Shown here in pieces: positions 51,318 to 60,481 of a stretch of DNA of 64,000 nucleotides. Under the pieces are notes generated by a model. It searched no databases. It worked only from the letters and a program-made list of their open reading frames with translations, and was not told the DNA's origin. Every line of letters starts with the position of its first letter. Within the stretch, counting starts at the first letter, position 1. The translations under genes were made by a program, and so were the position numbers. The DNA is from Nocardia caishijiensis NBRC 108228 (GTDB lineage Bacteria; Actinomycetota; Actinomycetes; Mycobacteriales; Mycobacteriaceae): positions 62,001 through 126,000 of the forward strand of contig NZ_BDBE01000030.1 in NCBI RefSeq assembly GCF_001612825.1, in the 5' to 3' direction.

Positions 51318-52597
51318 TCGCGCTTGTCATGGCAGTGCTGCTGATCGCCCTGATCGCAGTCCGGGTGCCGGTGTCGTTCGCGATTCTCGGTGCGGGTTTG
51401 GTGGGCTTGGCGCTGCAACTGTCGGTCGGGGCCGGACTCGGTGTCCTCGAGGCGATACCGGTGGGGTCGGTGCAGTCGCTGTCCCTGTCGGCGATTCCGC
51501 TGTTCATCCTGATGGCACATCTGATGCTGATGTCGGGAATGATGGACTCGCTGTTCAACGCCGGCCGCACGATGTTCGGCCGCATCCCCGGCGGCACCGG
51601 GATCGCTTCCACCGCAGCGGGAGTCGGTTTCGCGGCCATCTCCGGTTCGTCGACCGCCGCCGCGGCGACACTCGCCGAGACGACCAGCAAACGCATGATC
51701 GACGAGGGCTACCGCCCGACCACCGCCACCGGCATCGTGGCCTCGGTCGGCACGCTCGGCGGAATGATCCCACCCAGCGTCATCCTCGTGTTCTACGCCG
51801 TCACCGCGGAAACCAGTGTGGGGGACATGATCGTCGCCGGACTGGTTCCGGGGCTGATCATCGCCGCGGCGCTGCTGGCGGCCATGCTGCTGCCCGCCCT
51901 GCGCGACCCGTCCAGGATGCCGCGCGGCGAACGGTCCTCCTGGCTGACCAAGATCAAGGCGGTCCTGGAGGCCCTGCCGATCGCGGTCGTGTTCCTGGCG
52001 GTGGTCGGGCTGATCTACTTCGGCATCGTCACGCCCACCGAGTCCGCTGCCATCGGTTGCCTGGTCGCCGCGCTGCTCGTCGCGGTACGCGGCCGTATGA
52101 CCATCACCGGTCTCGTCGACGCGGTGGTCGATTCGGTCAAGTCCAGCGCGATGATCTTCGCCATCGTGATCGCGGCGCACGTGTTCGGTTACGCCTTCGC
52201 GCAGACCAAGGTCGCGGCCTCGATGGTCACCTGGATCGAGGGCCTACCGGTTCCACCGATCGCGATCATGCTCGCGTTGCTGGTCATGTATATCGTGCTC
52301 GGCTTCTTCATGGACCAGGTCGCCATCATCGCCCTCACCGTGCCCATCGTCCTTCCGCTGGTGGAGACGATCGGCTACGACGTGATCTGGTTCGGCGTGT
52401 TCGTCGTCCTCATGGGCGAGATCGGCCTGATCTCCCCACCACTCGGACTGAACGTCTTCGTCGTCGCACGGGCGACCGGCCGCGACACCGTCGAAGTGTT
52501 CCGGGGTGCCGCCCCCTACGCGCTCGCCATGGTGATCGTCGCCATCGGCTTCATCCTGTGGCCCGATGTCGTGACCTGGCTGCCGGATTCGCGATAG
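51314..52597 (+). CDS. TRAP transporter large permease (DctM family)
   Basis: This 427-residue protein has about twelve transmembrane segments and typical DctM features: VPVSFAILGAGLVGLALQLS at the N-terminus, AGVGFAAISGSSTAAAATLA, GMIPPSVILVFYAVTAETSV and MGEIGLISPPLGLNVFVVAR near the C-terminus. It is the ion-driven translocation subunit. Its stop lies only four bases from the end of the convergent SDR gene, with no terminator visible between them. Confidence 0.94.
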   Translation: MIALVMAVLLIALIAVRVPVSFAILGAGLVGLALQLSVGAGLGVLEAIPVGSVQSLSLSAIPLFILMAHLMLMSGMMDSLFNAGRTMFGRIPGGTGIASTAAGVGFAAISGSSTAAAATLAETTSKRMIDEGYRPTTATGIVASVGTLGGMIPPSVILVFYAVTAETSVGDMIVAGLVPGLIIAAALLAAMLLPALRDPSRMPRGERSSWLTKIKAVLEALPIAVVFLAVVGLIYFGIVTPTESAAIGCLVAALLVAVRGRMTITGLVDAVVDSVKSSAMIFAIVIAAHVFGYAFAQTKVAASMVTWIEGLPVPPIAIMLALLVMYIVLGFFMDQVAIIALTVPIVLPLVETIGYDVIWFGVFVVLMGEIGLISPPLGLNVFVVARATGRDTVEVFRGAAPYALAMVIVAIGFILWPDVVTWLPDSR

Positions 52598-52601
52598 CGG
52601 G

Positions 52602-53477
52602 TTACGCTCGACCGCGCTCATCGCCCTGCGGCGGGTCGACGAAGATGTCGTATTCGAGGTCGCCGGTACCGCCGTAGGGCGAGAAGTCGGTGATCCCTTC
52701 CGCGCGCAGCACATCGACGTCGAGGAACGTATTGCCGGTGACGGTCCGCGCGTCCTTGCGCAACAGCGCGACGGCAGCATCGGCCATGATCTGCGGGGTG
52801 CGGGCTTTGGCGACAGCCTCGTCGCCACCGAGGAGGTTCTGGACCGCCGCGGTGGCGACGAGGGTCTCCGGCCACAGGCAATTGCCCGCCACGCCGTGCT
52901 CGGCGTACTCGGCGGCCCAGCCGAGCGTGAGCAGGGACATCCCGTATTTGGCGAGCATGTAGGCGGGGTGGGCGCCGAGCCAGGCCGGTGCGAGGTTCAA
53001 CGGCGGCGACAGGCTGAGGATGTGGGCGTTGTCGCTGCGGCGCAGATGCGGCAGGCACGCGCTGGAAAGCAGATACGTGCCGCGCAACTGGATCTGCTGC
53101 ATCAGGTCGAACCGCTTGATCGGCAGTTCCTCGGTCGGGGCGAGGGCGATCGCGGAGGCGTTGTTCACGCAGTAGTCGATGCCACCGAAACGCTCGACCG
53201 CGCGGGCGACCGCATCGGCCACCGATGCTTCGTCGCGCACGTCGCCGACGACGGCCAGCGCCTGCCCACCGGCCGCCTCGATCTCGGCGGCGGCCGTGTG
53301 GATGGTGCCGGGCAGCCGAGGATCGGGCGCACCGGTCTTGGCGAGCAGCACGATGTTGGCGCCCTCACGGGCGGCGGCGACGGCGATCGCGAGTCCGATA
53401 CCGCGGCTGCCGCCGGACATGATCATGGTGCGCCCGGCCAAGGGGAACGATGAGGTGGAGGTCATGCCCTGCGACAT
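52602..53477 (-). CDS. SDR-family oxidoreductase (HSDL2-like)
   Basis: This 291-residue protein has MSGGSRGIGLAIAVAAAREG (cofactor), NNASAIALAPTEELPIKRFD and a catalytic region LSLSPPLNLAPAWLG...AYMLAKYGMS, a pattern of the HSDL2/hydroxysteroid-dehydrogenase-like SDRs that use longer insertions than classical members. The ATG at 53477 is likely; 53465 is an alternative. It is divergent from the PaaX-like gene with a gap of only 50 bp, so the regulator probably controls it. The substrate is unknown; related proteins are linked to fatty-acid or steroid metabolism. Confidence 0.87.
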   Translation of the reverse strand: MSQGMTSTSSFPLAGRTMIMSGGSRGIGLAIAVAAAREGANIVLLAKTGAPDPRLPGTIHTAAAEIEAAGGQALAVVGDVRDEASVADAVARAVERFGGIDYCVNNASAIALAPTEELPIKRFDLMQQIQLRGTYLLSSACLPHLRRSDNAHILSLSPPLNLAPAWLGAHPAYMLAKYGMSLLTLGWAAEYAEHGVAGNCLWPETLVATAAVQNLLGGDEAVAKARTPQIMADAAVALLRKDARTVTGNTFLDVDVLRAEGITDFSPYGGTGDLEYDIFVDPPQGDERGRA

Positions 53478-53527
53478 TACAATTCGGCGACGGTCGCGGC
53501 AATAGTGAAATATGTACACTCGGCTTC

Positions 53528-54253
53528 GTGAAATCCGCTGTCAGCGCCGCCGCCGACGTGCTCGTGCGTCCGGTGTCGGCGCGCTCGGCGGTGATCCGGA
53601 TTCTGATCGCGGCCGACTCGCCGACGATGACCTCGAGCGAGATCTGCGCTGCCACTACCGCCGTCGGCTATCCCGAGGCGACCGTGCGGGTCGCGGTCTC
53701 GCGGATGGTTGCCTCGGGTGAACTCGCGCGCGACGATCGCGGCTACACCCTCGACCCCGTGCTGCGCGCACGCCGGACCGAACTCGCCGCGCCGCCTGAT
53801 CATCCGTGGGACGGTGATTGGGAGCAGGTCGTCATCACCGCGGCCGGGCGACCGTCGGCCGAGCGCAGCGCCCTGCGCACGCGGTTGATGTCGTTGCGCC
53901 TGGCCGAACTTCGCGAAGGGGTGTGGCTGCGGCCTGCCAATCTCGTCCGGGAGATACCCGCCGATCTCGCCGACATCACGCTCCATTTTCGGGTGCGACC
54001 CGTCGAGGAACCCGCCGATCTCGCCGCCGCGCTCTGGCCGTTGGCGGAGTGGTCGGCCCGCGCCGAGGCACTGCTCGACGCCATCGAAAGCCCTGATCCG
54101 GCAGCACGATTCGCCGCCGTGAGCGCCGCGCTCGATCTGCTCACCACCGACCCAGCGCTTCCCGGGGTGTTGCAACCCGAGGGCTGGCCGGTGGCCGCGC
54201 TGCGGGACAAGACCTCGGCGTATCTCACCTGGCTCCGCCGACTCGGCGGGTAG
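53528..54253 (+). CDS. PaaX-like transcriptional regulator
   Basis: This 241-residue protein starts at a GTG. The N-terminal winged helix (SARSAVIRILIAADSPTMTS, GYPEATVRVAVSRMVASGEL) matches the PaaX family, which represses phenylacetate-type catabolism in response to CoA thioesters. The central domain (DWEQVVITAAGRPSAERSAL, LREGVWLRPANL) follows the same family pattern. It is divergent from the SDR gene, and its end overlaps the end of the convergent PucR-like gene by 29 bp. A CoA-thioester ligand would suit the CoA ligase encoded nearby (inference). Confidence 0.83.
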   Translation: MKSAVSAAADVLVRPVSARSAVIRILIAADSPTMTSSEICAATTAVGYPEATVRVAVSRMVASGELARDDRGYTLDPVLRARRTELAAPPDHPWDGDWEQVVITAAGRPSAERSALRTRLMSLRLAELREGVWLRPANLVREIPADLADITLHFRVRPVEEPADLAAALWPLAEWSARAEALLDAIESPDPAARFAAVSAALDLLTTDPALPGVLQPEGWPVAALRDKTSAYLTWLRRLGG

Positions 54254-55469
54254 CGTCGGGGAGCCCGAGTTGGGCGCAGACCAGCAGGGCGACCTCGACG
54301 TCGAGTCTGCGCTCACCGAGCGGATGACCGAGCAGCTCTTCGGCTTTGCGCACCCGGTAGTGGACGGTGTTCTTGTGGACATGCAGGCGGGCGGCGGCAT
54401 CGGTGTAGCTGCCACGGGCGTCGAGGAACGCGCCGACGGTCACCCGCAGCCGCGCGGCCGTGTCGTCGGAGCCCATCAGCGCGCCGAGAACGCGCCGAGC
54501 CCACACCTGCATCTCGGGCACCCGGCCGGCGAACAGTGCGGCCAGCGCGACGTCGGAGTGGAGGACGAGTCCGTGGTGGCGGCCGGTCAGCGCGACGCCG
54601 CGGGCCTGCTTGGCGTCGCGGAAGGTTTGACGGAACCCTTCGAGACCGGTGGCCGGTTCGCCGAGGGTGATGGAGAGATTCGGGTGGGCGCGCAGGTCGT
54701 CGGCCAGGCGCGCGGTGTCGAGCACCGGGCGTGCCACCGAGGAAATCCACACCCACCGGTTGTGATCGTCGACCTCGATGGTCATCGGCGTCTTGCCGGT
54801 GGCCAGTGCCAACAGGGCGGTGCCCGCGCGCAGGGCCGCACGCGGATCACGTGTCCCCGGTGGGGTCCACAGCATCGCGAACTGGTGCCAGCCCCGAAGC
54901 GACGTCGAGAGCATCTGTTCGGCCGAGCCCACATCCAGGTCCTCGGCATCGATCACAGCGCGCACCTGCGCCGCGCGGGCGGCATCGGTGCGCGCGTCCC
55001 AGCGTCGACGTTCACTCTCGTAGATGTCGATCAAGCCCTCGATCACCTGGTCGATATAGCTGTTGACCAGGTCGGCGACGCGGGCCGCGGTGGCGAGGGC
55101 GACGTCGGTGGGCGGGTTCAGCTCCGCCAGCAGCGTCATCGTCCACTGGACGAACATGTTCTCACCGAGCCGGTACGCACGCAGCAGCGCTTCGAGTGAG
55201 AGGCCGTGCTGGGCGAAGCGTCTGGCGTACTCGGCGGCCGCGGGTGGCACGGTGATGTCGTCGAGGCCGATGGCGAGGGTGAGCATGTCGAGGATCGCGG
55301 AGAGGTTGGACTCGGTGCTGGCCACCATCAGCTGCCGCACTTCGTCGTCGTGCCGGAATTCGGGGATGACCTCGGTGAACATGGCGATCATCGTGGGGGA
55401 CAGGCGGTCGAGGTCGGCTTTGATCCGGCCCGCGACCGCGCGCACGAGTGGATCGTTGTCATCGGCCAT
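54225..55469 (-). CDS. PucR/CdaR-type helix-turn-helix regulator
   Basis: This 414-residue protein ends in the PucR-class HTH (GAFLDARGSYTDAAARLHVHKNTVHYRVRKAEELLG). The middle has a GGDEF-like/PucR fold (WVWISSVARPVLDTARLADD, LSITLGEPATGLEGFRQTFR). An all-helical N-terminus (about 1-170) of the type seen in actinobacterial CdaR-like activators is present. The ATG at 55469 is favoured, since the longer frame adds a basic leader over a probable operator. It is divergent from the CoA ligase operon, with a 17-bp palindrome between the two, so it likely controls that operon. Confidence 0.87.
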   Translation of the reverse strand: MADDNDPLVRAVAGRIKADLDRLSPTMIAMFTEVIPEFRHDDEVRQLMVASTESNLSAILDMLTLAIGLDDITVPPAAAEYARRFAQHGLSLEALLRAYRLGENMFVQWTMTLLAELNPPTDVALATAARVADLVNSYIDQVIEGLIDIYESERRRWDARTDAARAAQVRAVIDAEDLDVGSAEQMLSTSLRGWHQFAMLWTPPGTRDPRAALRAGTALLALATGKTPMTIEVDDHNRWVWISSVARPVLDTARLADDLRAHPNLSITLGEPATGLEGFRQTFRDAKQARGVALTGRHHGLVLHSDVALAALFAGRVPEMQVWARRVLGALMGSDDTAARLRVTVGAFLDARGSYTDAAARLHVHKNTVHYRVRKAEELLGHPLGERRLDVEVALLVCAQLGLPDATRRVGGAR

Positions 55470-55511
55470 GGCCGCAGACAGTACCCCGGTGCTCGGGATG
55501 CGTTGCGGTGT

Positions 55512-55528
55512 TTGTGCCGTCGGCACAA
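55512..55528. promoter_or_regulatory. 17-bp palindrome between PucR-like gene and CoA ligase
   Basis: TTGTGCCG-T-CGGCACAA has exact 8-bp arms in the divergent region and is a good candidate for the PucR-like operator. A second symmetry, GTGAT-9 bases-ATCAC, lies nearer the ligase at about 55589-55607. Confidence 0.55.
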
Positions 55529-55630
55529 CGCGGCGTCGCAACGCTGGACTGTGGGCCCGTAGTCGGCGTCGAAACCCCGCCCTACCGTGAGTGATGTAAC
55601 TCAGATCACATTCGCGACCGGTGAGGAATC

Positions 55631-57073
55631 ATGCGACACATCGCCGAACTGCCCGAGGCCAGAGCCGCCGCCGATCCCCACGGACCCTGCGTCGCCGACG
55701 ACCACGAGACACTGTCGAACACGCAGTTCCGCGATCGGGTCGCGACCGCCGCGTCGGTATTGCACCGGGCGGGAGTGCGCCCCGACGACGTAGTCGCGGT
55801 CGTCCTGGCCAACCGGATCGATCTCGTGGTCGTCCTGTTCGCGGCCTGGCGGCTCGGCGCCGCGCTCACGCCCGTCAATCCTGGTCTCACCGACGACGAT
55901 GTCCGCTACCAGGTCGAAGACTCGGGCGCTCGGGTGGTCGTCGGCGAACACGGCAGGCCCGCAACAACTCTCGACGTCGGGACGCTGACCGAGCACACGG
56001 TCGCGGTCCCGGCTGTCGAGCCTGTCGACAGGCTGGCGCTGATCATCTACACCAGCGGCACCACGGGCAGACCCAAGGGTGTGCTGCTCGGCCACGAGAA
56101 CCTCGCCGCCATGTGCGCGATGATCATCGACTCGCTCGGCCTGAACAAGGCCGACCACAGCCTGCTGATCCTGCCGCTGTTCCACGTCAACGGCATCGTG
56201 GTCAGCGTGGTGTCGCCGCTGCTGGCGGGCGGACGCACCACCATCGCCGGAAAGTTCTCCGCCTCCGCGTTCTTCGACACGGTCGCGCGGGTCCGGCCGA
56301 CCTATTTCTCGGCGGTGCCCGCCATCTACGCGATGCTCCTCGCTCAGCCCGCAGGCCCGCGCCCCGACGGTTCCTCGTTGCGCTTGGCGATCTGCGGCGC
56401 CGCGCCCATGGCCGCCGAGCTCATCACCCGGTTCGAGCAGCGTTTCGGCGTGCCGATCGTGGAGGGTTACGGGCTGTCCGAGGGGACCTGTGCCTCGACT
56501 CTCAATCCGGTTACCGGCCGACGGAAGCCGGGCACCGTCGGGGTGCCGTTGCCCGGCCAGACGGTGGCGATCATGGCTGCCGACGGTGCGCTGTCGCCGC
56601 CGGGCGAGCCGGGCGAGGTCGTCGTCCGGGGGCCGAACGTGATGCGCGGCTACCTCGGCAAGCCGACGGAGACGGCCGACACCGTGGTCGACGGCTGGCT
56701 GCACACCGGTGACGTCGGCTATTTCGACGACGACGGCTACCTCGTTCTCGTCGACCGGATCAAGGACATGATCATCCGGGCGGGGGAGAACCTGTACCCC
56801 AAGGAAATCGAGAACGCTCTCTACCGGCACGCCGCGGTCCACGAAGCCGCGGTCGTCGGGGTACCCGACGACGTCCTGGGCGAGGTGCCGGTCGCCCATG
56901 TGGTCGCCGCACCGGGCGCCACGGTCTCCTCGTCGGAATTGCTCGCGCACTGCCGTGCCGAGCTCGCCGGTTTCAAGGTGCCCGCCGCGATCGTGCTCAC
57001 CGAGGAGATGCCCCGCAATCCGGTCGGCAAGATCGACAAGAAGAAATTACGCGCGTTGGCCGCAAGAGTCTGA
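55631..57073 (+). CDS. AMP-dependent acyl-CoA ligase/synthetase
   Basis: This 480-residue ANL-superfamily ligase has the P-loop IIYTSGTTGRPKG (near 137), GYGLSEGTCASTL (A5), TGDVGYFDDDGYLVLVDRIK (A7-A8), AGENLYPKEIENALYRH and the C-terminal catalytic lysine context NPVGKIDKKKL. GTGAGGAATC precedes the ATG. It is somewhat short for the family (usually 500-550), mainly in the N-terminus. It heads a plus-strand run with the DUF3556 and FAD-type oxidoreductase genes. It would activate a carboxylic acid, possibly the acid produced by the Hyu or aldehyde dehydrogenase modules. Confidence 0.93.
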   Translation: MRHIAELPEARAAADPHGPCVADDHETLSNTQFRDRVATAASVLHRAGVRPDDVVAVVLANRIDLVVVLFAAWRLGAALTPVNPGLTDDDVRYQVEDSGARVVVGEHGRPATTLDVGTLTEHTVAVPAVEPVDRLALIIYTSGTTGRPKGVLLGHENLAAMCAMIIDSLGLNKADHSLLILPLFHVNGIVVSVVSPLLAGGRTTIAGKFSASAFFDTVARVRPTYFSAVPAIYAMLLAQPAGPRPDGSSLRLAICGAAPMAAELITRFEQRFGVPIVEGYGLSEGTCASTLNPVTGRRKPGTVGVPLPGQTVAIMAADGALSPPGEPGEVVVRGPNVMRGYLGKPTETADTVVDGWLHTGDVGYFDDDGYLVLVDRIKDMIIRAGENLYPKEIENALYRHAAVHEAAVVGVPDDVLGEVPVAHVVAAPGATVSSSELLAHCRAELAGFKVPAAIVLTEEMPRNPVGKIDKKKLRALAARV

Positions 57074-57154
57074 GCCGCAAGTCTTCTCGCACGAAAATCA
57101 GTGTTTCGGCCGTGATCACTCGCGCCCGGAAACAGGAGTGAAAGGGATCGAGTC

Positions 57155-58954
57155 ATGGGTTTCAAGACGGGAGATTTTCCCCCGGTCGACACCGAAACGT
57201 TCTTGGATCTACCACTGCGCGAACGTCTTCGGACATTGGCACTGCACTGGGCGGAATACGGGTTCGGCACGCCGAAGATGATCCACACGATCTACCTCGT
57301 GAAAGTCCTCGTGCTCTACATGATCGGCGGCGTCGCCGTCGCGACGGCGACCTCGGGTGTCGGGCCGTTCTGGGATATCGCCCAGTGGTGGAACCAGCCG
57401 ATCATCTACCAGAAGCTGGTCCTGTGGACCGTGCTGCTCGAAGCAGTCGGTGTCGCCGGTTCCTGGGGCCCGCTCGCAGGCAAATTCAAGCCGATGACCG
57501 GCGGCATCCTGTACTTCGCGCGGCCGGGCGCCATCCGATTGCGGCCGTGGCATCGGGTGCCGTTCACCCGCGGTGACTCGCGCACCGCGGTCGATGTCGC
57601 GCTGTACCTCGGCTTCCTGGTGTCGTTGATGATCGCGCTCGGCGCACCGGGTGTGAGCACCGCATCGCTGCTGGAAGCGTTGCCGGACAACACCTCCGGG
57701 CTCGTTCGGCCCGTCCTGCTGATCGCGCCGATCGTGCTCTACATTCTGTGCGGGTTGCGGGACAAGACGATTTTCCTCGCGGCTCGGGGCGAGCAGTATC
57801 TGCCCGCACTGGTGTTCTTCGCGGTGCTGCCCTTCACCGACATGATCATCGCGGCCAAACTGCTCATCGTGATCGTCTGGGTGGGGGCGGGAGTCTCCAA
57901 GTTCGGCAAGCATTTCACCAATGTGGTGCCGCCGATGGTGTCCAACAGCCCGTCCATGCCGTTCCGGTCGATCAAACGCGCGCACTACCGCGACTTCCCC
58001 CGCGATATCCGACCTTCGCGCGTCGCCTCGTTCCTGGCCCACGTCGGTGGCACCGCGGTAGAGGTGATCACCCCGATCGTGTTGTTGTTCTCCACGAACC
58101 ACTGGCTGACGCTGGCCGGTGTCGCGATGATGGTGATCTTCCACCTCTTCATCACCTCCACGTTCCCGCTGGCCGTGCCACTGGAGTGGAACATCCTGTT
58201 CGCCTACCTCACCGTCTTCCTGTTCCTCGGCTTCCCGAACTCGAACGGCTACGGCGTCTTCGACATGTCCTCGCCGTGGCTGACGGTCGCGATCGCGGCC
58301 GGGCTCGCTTTCTTCCCCGTGCTGGGCAATTTGCGCCCGGACCTGGTGTCGTTCCTGCCGTCCATGCGTCAGTACGCGGGCAACTGGGCCTCGGCCCTGT
58401 GGGCATTCGCGCCGGGGGCGGAGGCCAAACTCAACACCATCGCGCATCGCCCCGCCGACAACCAGATCGACCAACTGCTGGCCATGGGATATCCGCCCGA
58501 GGTCGCGGAGATCACCATGCAGCAGACCATCGCCTGGCGATCCATGCACAGTCAGGGCCGCGGCTTGTTCTCCCTGCTGTACAAGCACCTTCCCGAGATC
58601 GACCGCTGGACGGTGCGGGAAGCGGAGTTCGCCTGCAACTCGTTGATCGGCTTCAACTTCGGTGACGGCCACCTGCACAACCTCGATCTCATCGACGCGG
58701 TGCAGGCGCGCGTCGGCTTCGCCCCGGGAGAATGGATCGTGGTGTGGGTGGAGTCCCAGCCGGTGCACAAGAGCACCCAGGAGTACATGGTCGTCGACGC
58801 GGCGCTCGGTGTCGTCGAACGCGGGACATGGAAGGTCGCCGACGCGGTCGCGGCACTGCCCTGGCTGCCGGACGGACCGATCGCCCACACCGTGACCTGG
58901 CGGCGTGAAGACGTCACCGACTCCCGGCCGGATGCGGTGGTTCCGGCCGAATAG
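57155..58954 (+). CDS. DUF3556 multi-pass membrane protein
   Basis: This 599-residue protein is probably of the DUF3556 family found in actinobacteria. About eight to ten membrane segments fill residues 45-415 (for example VALYLGFLVSLMIALGAPGV, ADNHWLTLAGVAMMVIFHLF-like region read as NHWLTLAGVAMMVIFHLF). A soluble C-terminal region of about 180 residues follows (DNQIDQLLAMGYPPEVAEIT, CNSLIGFNFGDGHLHNLDLI). The layout recalls HTTM/vitamin-K-carboxylase-like membrane enzymes. No biochemical function is known. Placement between a CoA ligase and a flavoprotein oxidoreductase hints at lipid or terpenoid modification at the membrane. Confidence 0.78.
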   Translation: MGFKTGDFPPVDTETFLDLPLRERLRTLALHWAEYGFGTPKMIHTIYLVKVLVLYMIGGVAVATATSGVGPFWDIAQWWNQPIIYQKLVLWTVLLEAVGVAGSWGPLAGKFKPMTGGILYFARPGAIRLRPWHRVPFTRGDSRTAVDVALYLGFLVSLMIALGAPGVSTASLLEALPDNTSGLVRPVLLIAPIVLYILCGLRDKTIFLAARGEQYLPALVFFAVLPFTDMIIAAKLLIVIVWVGAGVSKFGKHFTNVVPPMVSNSPSMPFRSIKRAHYRDFPRDIRPSRVASFLAHVGGTAVEVITPIVLLFSTNHWLTLAGVAMMVIFHLFITSTFPLAVPLEWNILFAYLTVFLFLGFPNSNGYGVFDMSSPWLTVAIAAGLAFFPVLGNLRPDLVSFLPSMRQYAGNWASALWAFAPGAEAKLNTIAHRPADNQIDQLLAMGYPPEVAEITMQQTIAWRSMHSQGRGLFSLLYKHLPEIDRWTVREAEFACNSLIGFNFGDGHLHNLDLIDAVQARVGFAPGEWIVVWVESQPVHKSTQEYMVVDAALGVVERGTWKVADAVAALPWLPDGPIAHTVTWRREDVTDSRPDAVVPAE

Positions 58955-58995
58955 TCCAGCACCGCAGCACATCCGGAAAACAGAAAGGCACGTCG

Positions 58996-60408
58996 ATGAC
59001 AACGGCGACAGTGGTCGGCAGCGGCCCGAACGGTCTGGCCGCGGCGATCACCCTGGCTTCGGCCGGTCTGGAAGTGACGGTGCTCGAAGCCGCCGACACC
59101 ATCGGTGGCGGCACCCGCTCGGGGGAGGCGATCCTGCCAGGACTCCTGCACGACCACTGTTCGGCCATCCACCCGATGGCCGTCGGGTCGCCGTTCTCAC
59201 GACGCGTCGACCTGGAAAGATACGGACTGCGATGGGCGTGGCCGGAACTGGACTGCGTCCACCCGCTCGACGACGGCACCGCAGGCGTCCTGCATCGGTC
59301 GGTCACCGCGACCGCCAACGGCCTCGGCGCCGACGAAAAGCTCTGGCGCACCCTGTTCGAACGCCCGGCCGCCAACTACGACCAGATCAGTGGAGACATC
59401 ATGCGCCCGCTGCTCCGGATTCCCCGGCACCCGATCCACTTGGCCCGCTTCGGTATTCCGGCGACCGTGCCGGCCACGCTGCTCGCGCGCGCATTCCGTA
59501 CCGAAGCGGGACGTGCGCTCTTCGGCGGTGTCGCGGCACACGCCTTCCAGCCGCTCGGGCGACCACTCAGTGCCAGCATCGGGCTGGGCATCCTGACCGC
59601 GGGACATCGTTACGGCTGGGCGGTGGCGGTCGGCGGCTCCCAGCGAATCGCCGACAGCATGGCCGACGTCTTGGCCGATCACGGCGGCAAGATCGAAACC
59701 GGCGTCCGCGTGCGCTCGATCGCCGACCTACCGCCCTCCGACATCACCATCTGGGATCTGGCGCCGACAGCGGTGGCGGAGATCCTCGGCGAGCGACTGC
59801 CGTCGCGGGTTGCCCGCGCGTACCGGCGCTTCCGTTACGGCCCCGGTGCTTTCAAGGTCGACTTCGCCGTCGAGGGTGGCGTTCCGTGGAGGAACGAGGA
59901 CGCCCGGCGCGCGGGCACAGTGCATCTCGGTGGCTCCTTCGCCGAGATCGCCGCGGGGGAACGCGACATCGATGCCGGACGAATGCCCGAGCGCCCCTTC
60001 GTCCTCGTCGGCCAGCAGTACCTCGCGGATCCCGGGCGGTCGGCGGGTTCGATTCACCCGGTATGGACCTACGCGCACGTCCCCAACGGGTACACCGGTG
60101 ATGCCACCGACGCGATCGTCACCCAGATCGAGCGCTTCGCACCGGGTTTCCGGGACCGTGTGGTCGGTACGACCACCCGCACCACCACAGAGTTCGCCGA
60201 GTACAACGCCAACTACGTCGGCGGCAACATCATGACCGGCGCCAAGGACCTGTCCCAGTTGCTCTTCGGGCCCCGAAAGACGCTGCAGCCCTACGATATC
60301 GGTGTGCCCGGCCACTATCTGTGCTCGGCGGCCACCCCGCCGGGTCCCGGCGCCCACGGCATGTGTGGTGTCAATGCCGCCGAACGGGCATTGCGACAGC
60401 TGCGCTGA
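58996..60408 (+). CDS. FAD-dependent phytoene-desaturase-like oxidoreductase
   Basis: This 470-residue flavoprotein has an N-terminal dinucleotide motif VVGSGPNGLAAAITLASAGL followed by EVTVLEAADTIGGGTRS, as in CrtI/RetSat/monoamine-oxidase-like enzymes. A second part, HRYGWAVAVGGSQRIADSMA, matches the family's NPDG-type loop region, and the C-terminus GVPGHYLCSAATPPGPGAHG is the FAD-contact motif. GAAAGG lies upstream. It probably desaturates, isomerises or oxidises a hydrophobic substrate. Together with the carotenoid-oxygenase tail at the right edge it suggests an isoprenoid or stilbene-like intermediate, though the link is weak. Confidence 0.88.
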   Translation: MTTATVVGSGPNGLAAAITLASAGLEVTVLEAADTIGGGTRSGEAILPGLLHDHCSAIHPMAVGSPFSRRVDLERYGLRWAWPELDCVHPLDDGTAGVLHRSVTATANGLGADEKLWRTLFERPAANYDQISGDIMRPLLRIPRHPIHLARFGIPATVPATLLARAFRTEAGRALFGGVAAHAFQPLGRPLSASIGLGILTAGHRYGWAVAVGGSQRIADSMADVLADHGGKIETGVRVRSIADLPPSDITIWDLAPTAVAEILGERLPSRVARAYRRFRYGPGAFKVDFAVEGGVPWRNEDARRAGTVHLGGSFAEIAAGERDIDAGRMPERPFVLVGQQYLADPGRSAGSIHPVWTYAHVPNGYTGDATDAIVTQIERFAPGFRDRVVGTTTRTTTEFAEYNANYVGGNIMTGAKDLSQLLFGPRKTLQPYDIGVPGHYLCSAATPPGPGAHGMCGVNAAERALRQLR

Positions 60409-60481
60409 AGGGAACCGAGTGGTCGCCCTCGCGGCGATCACGCGCACACCAGCGCATCGATCACGCGACGTGGTGGGTGCC

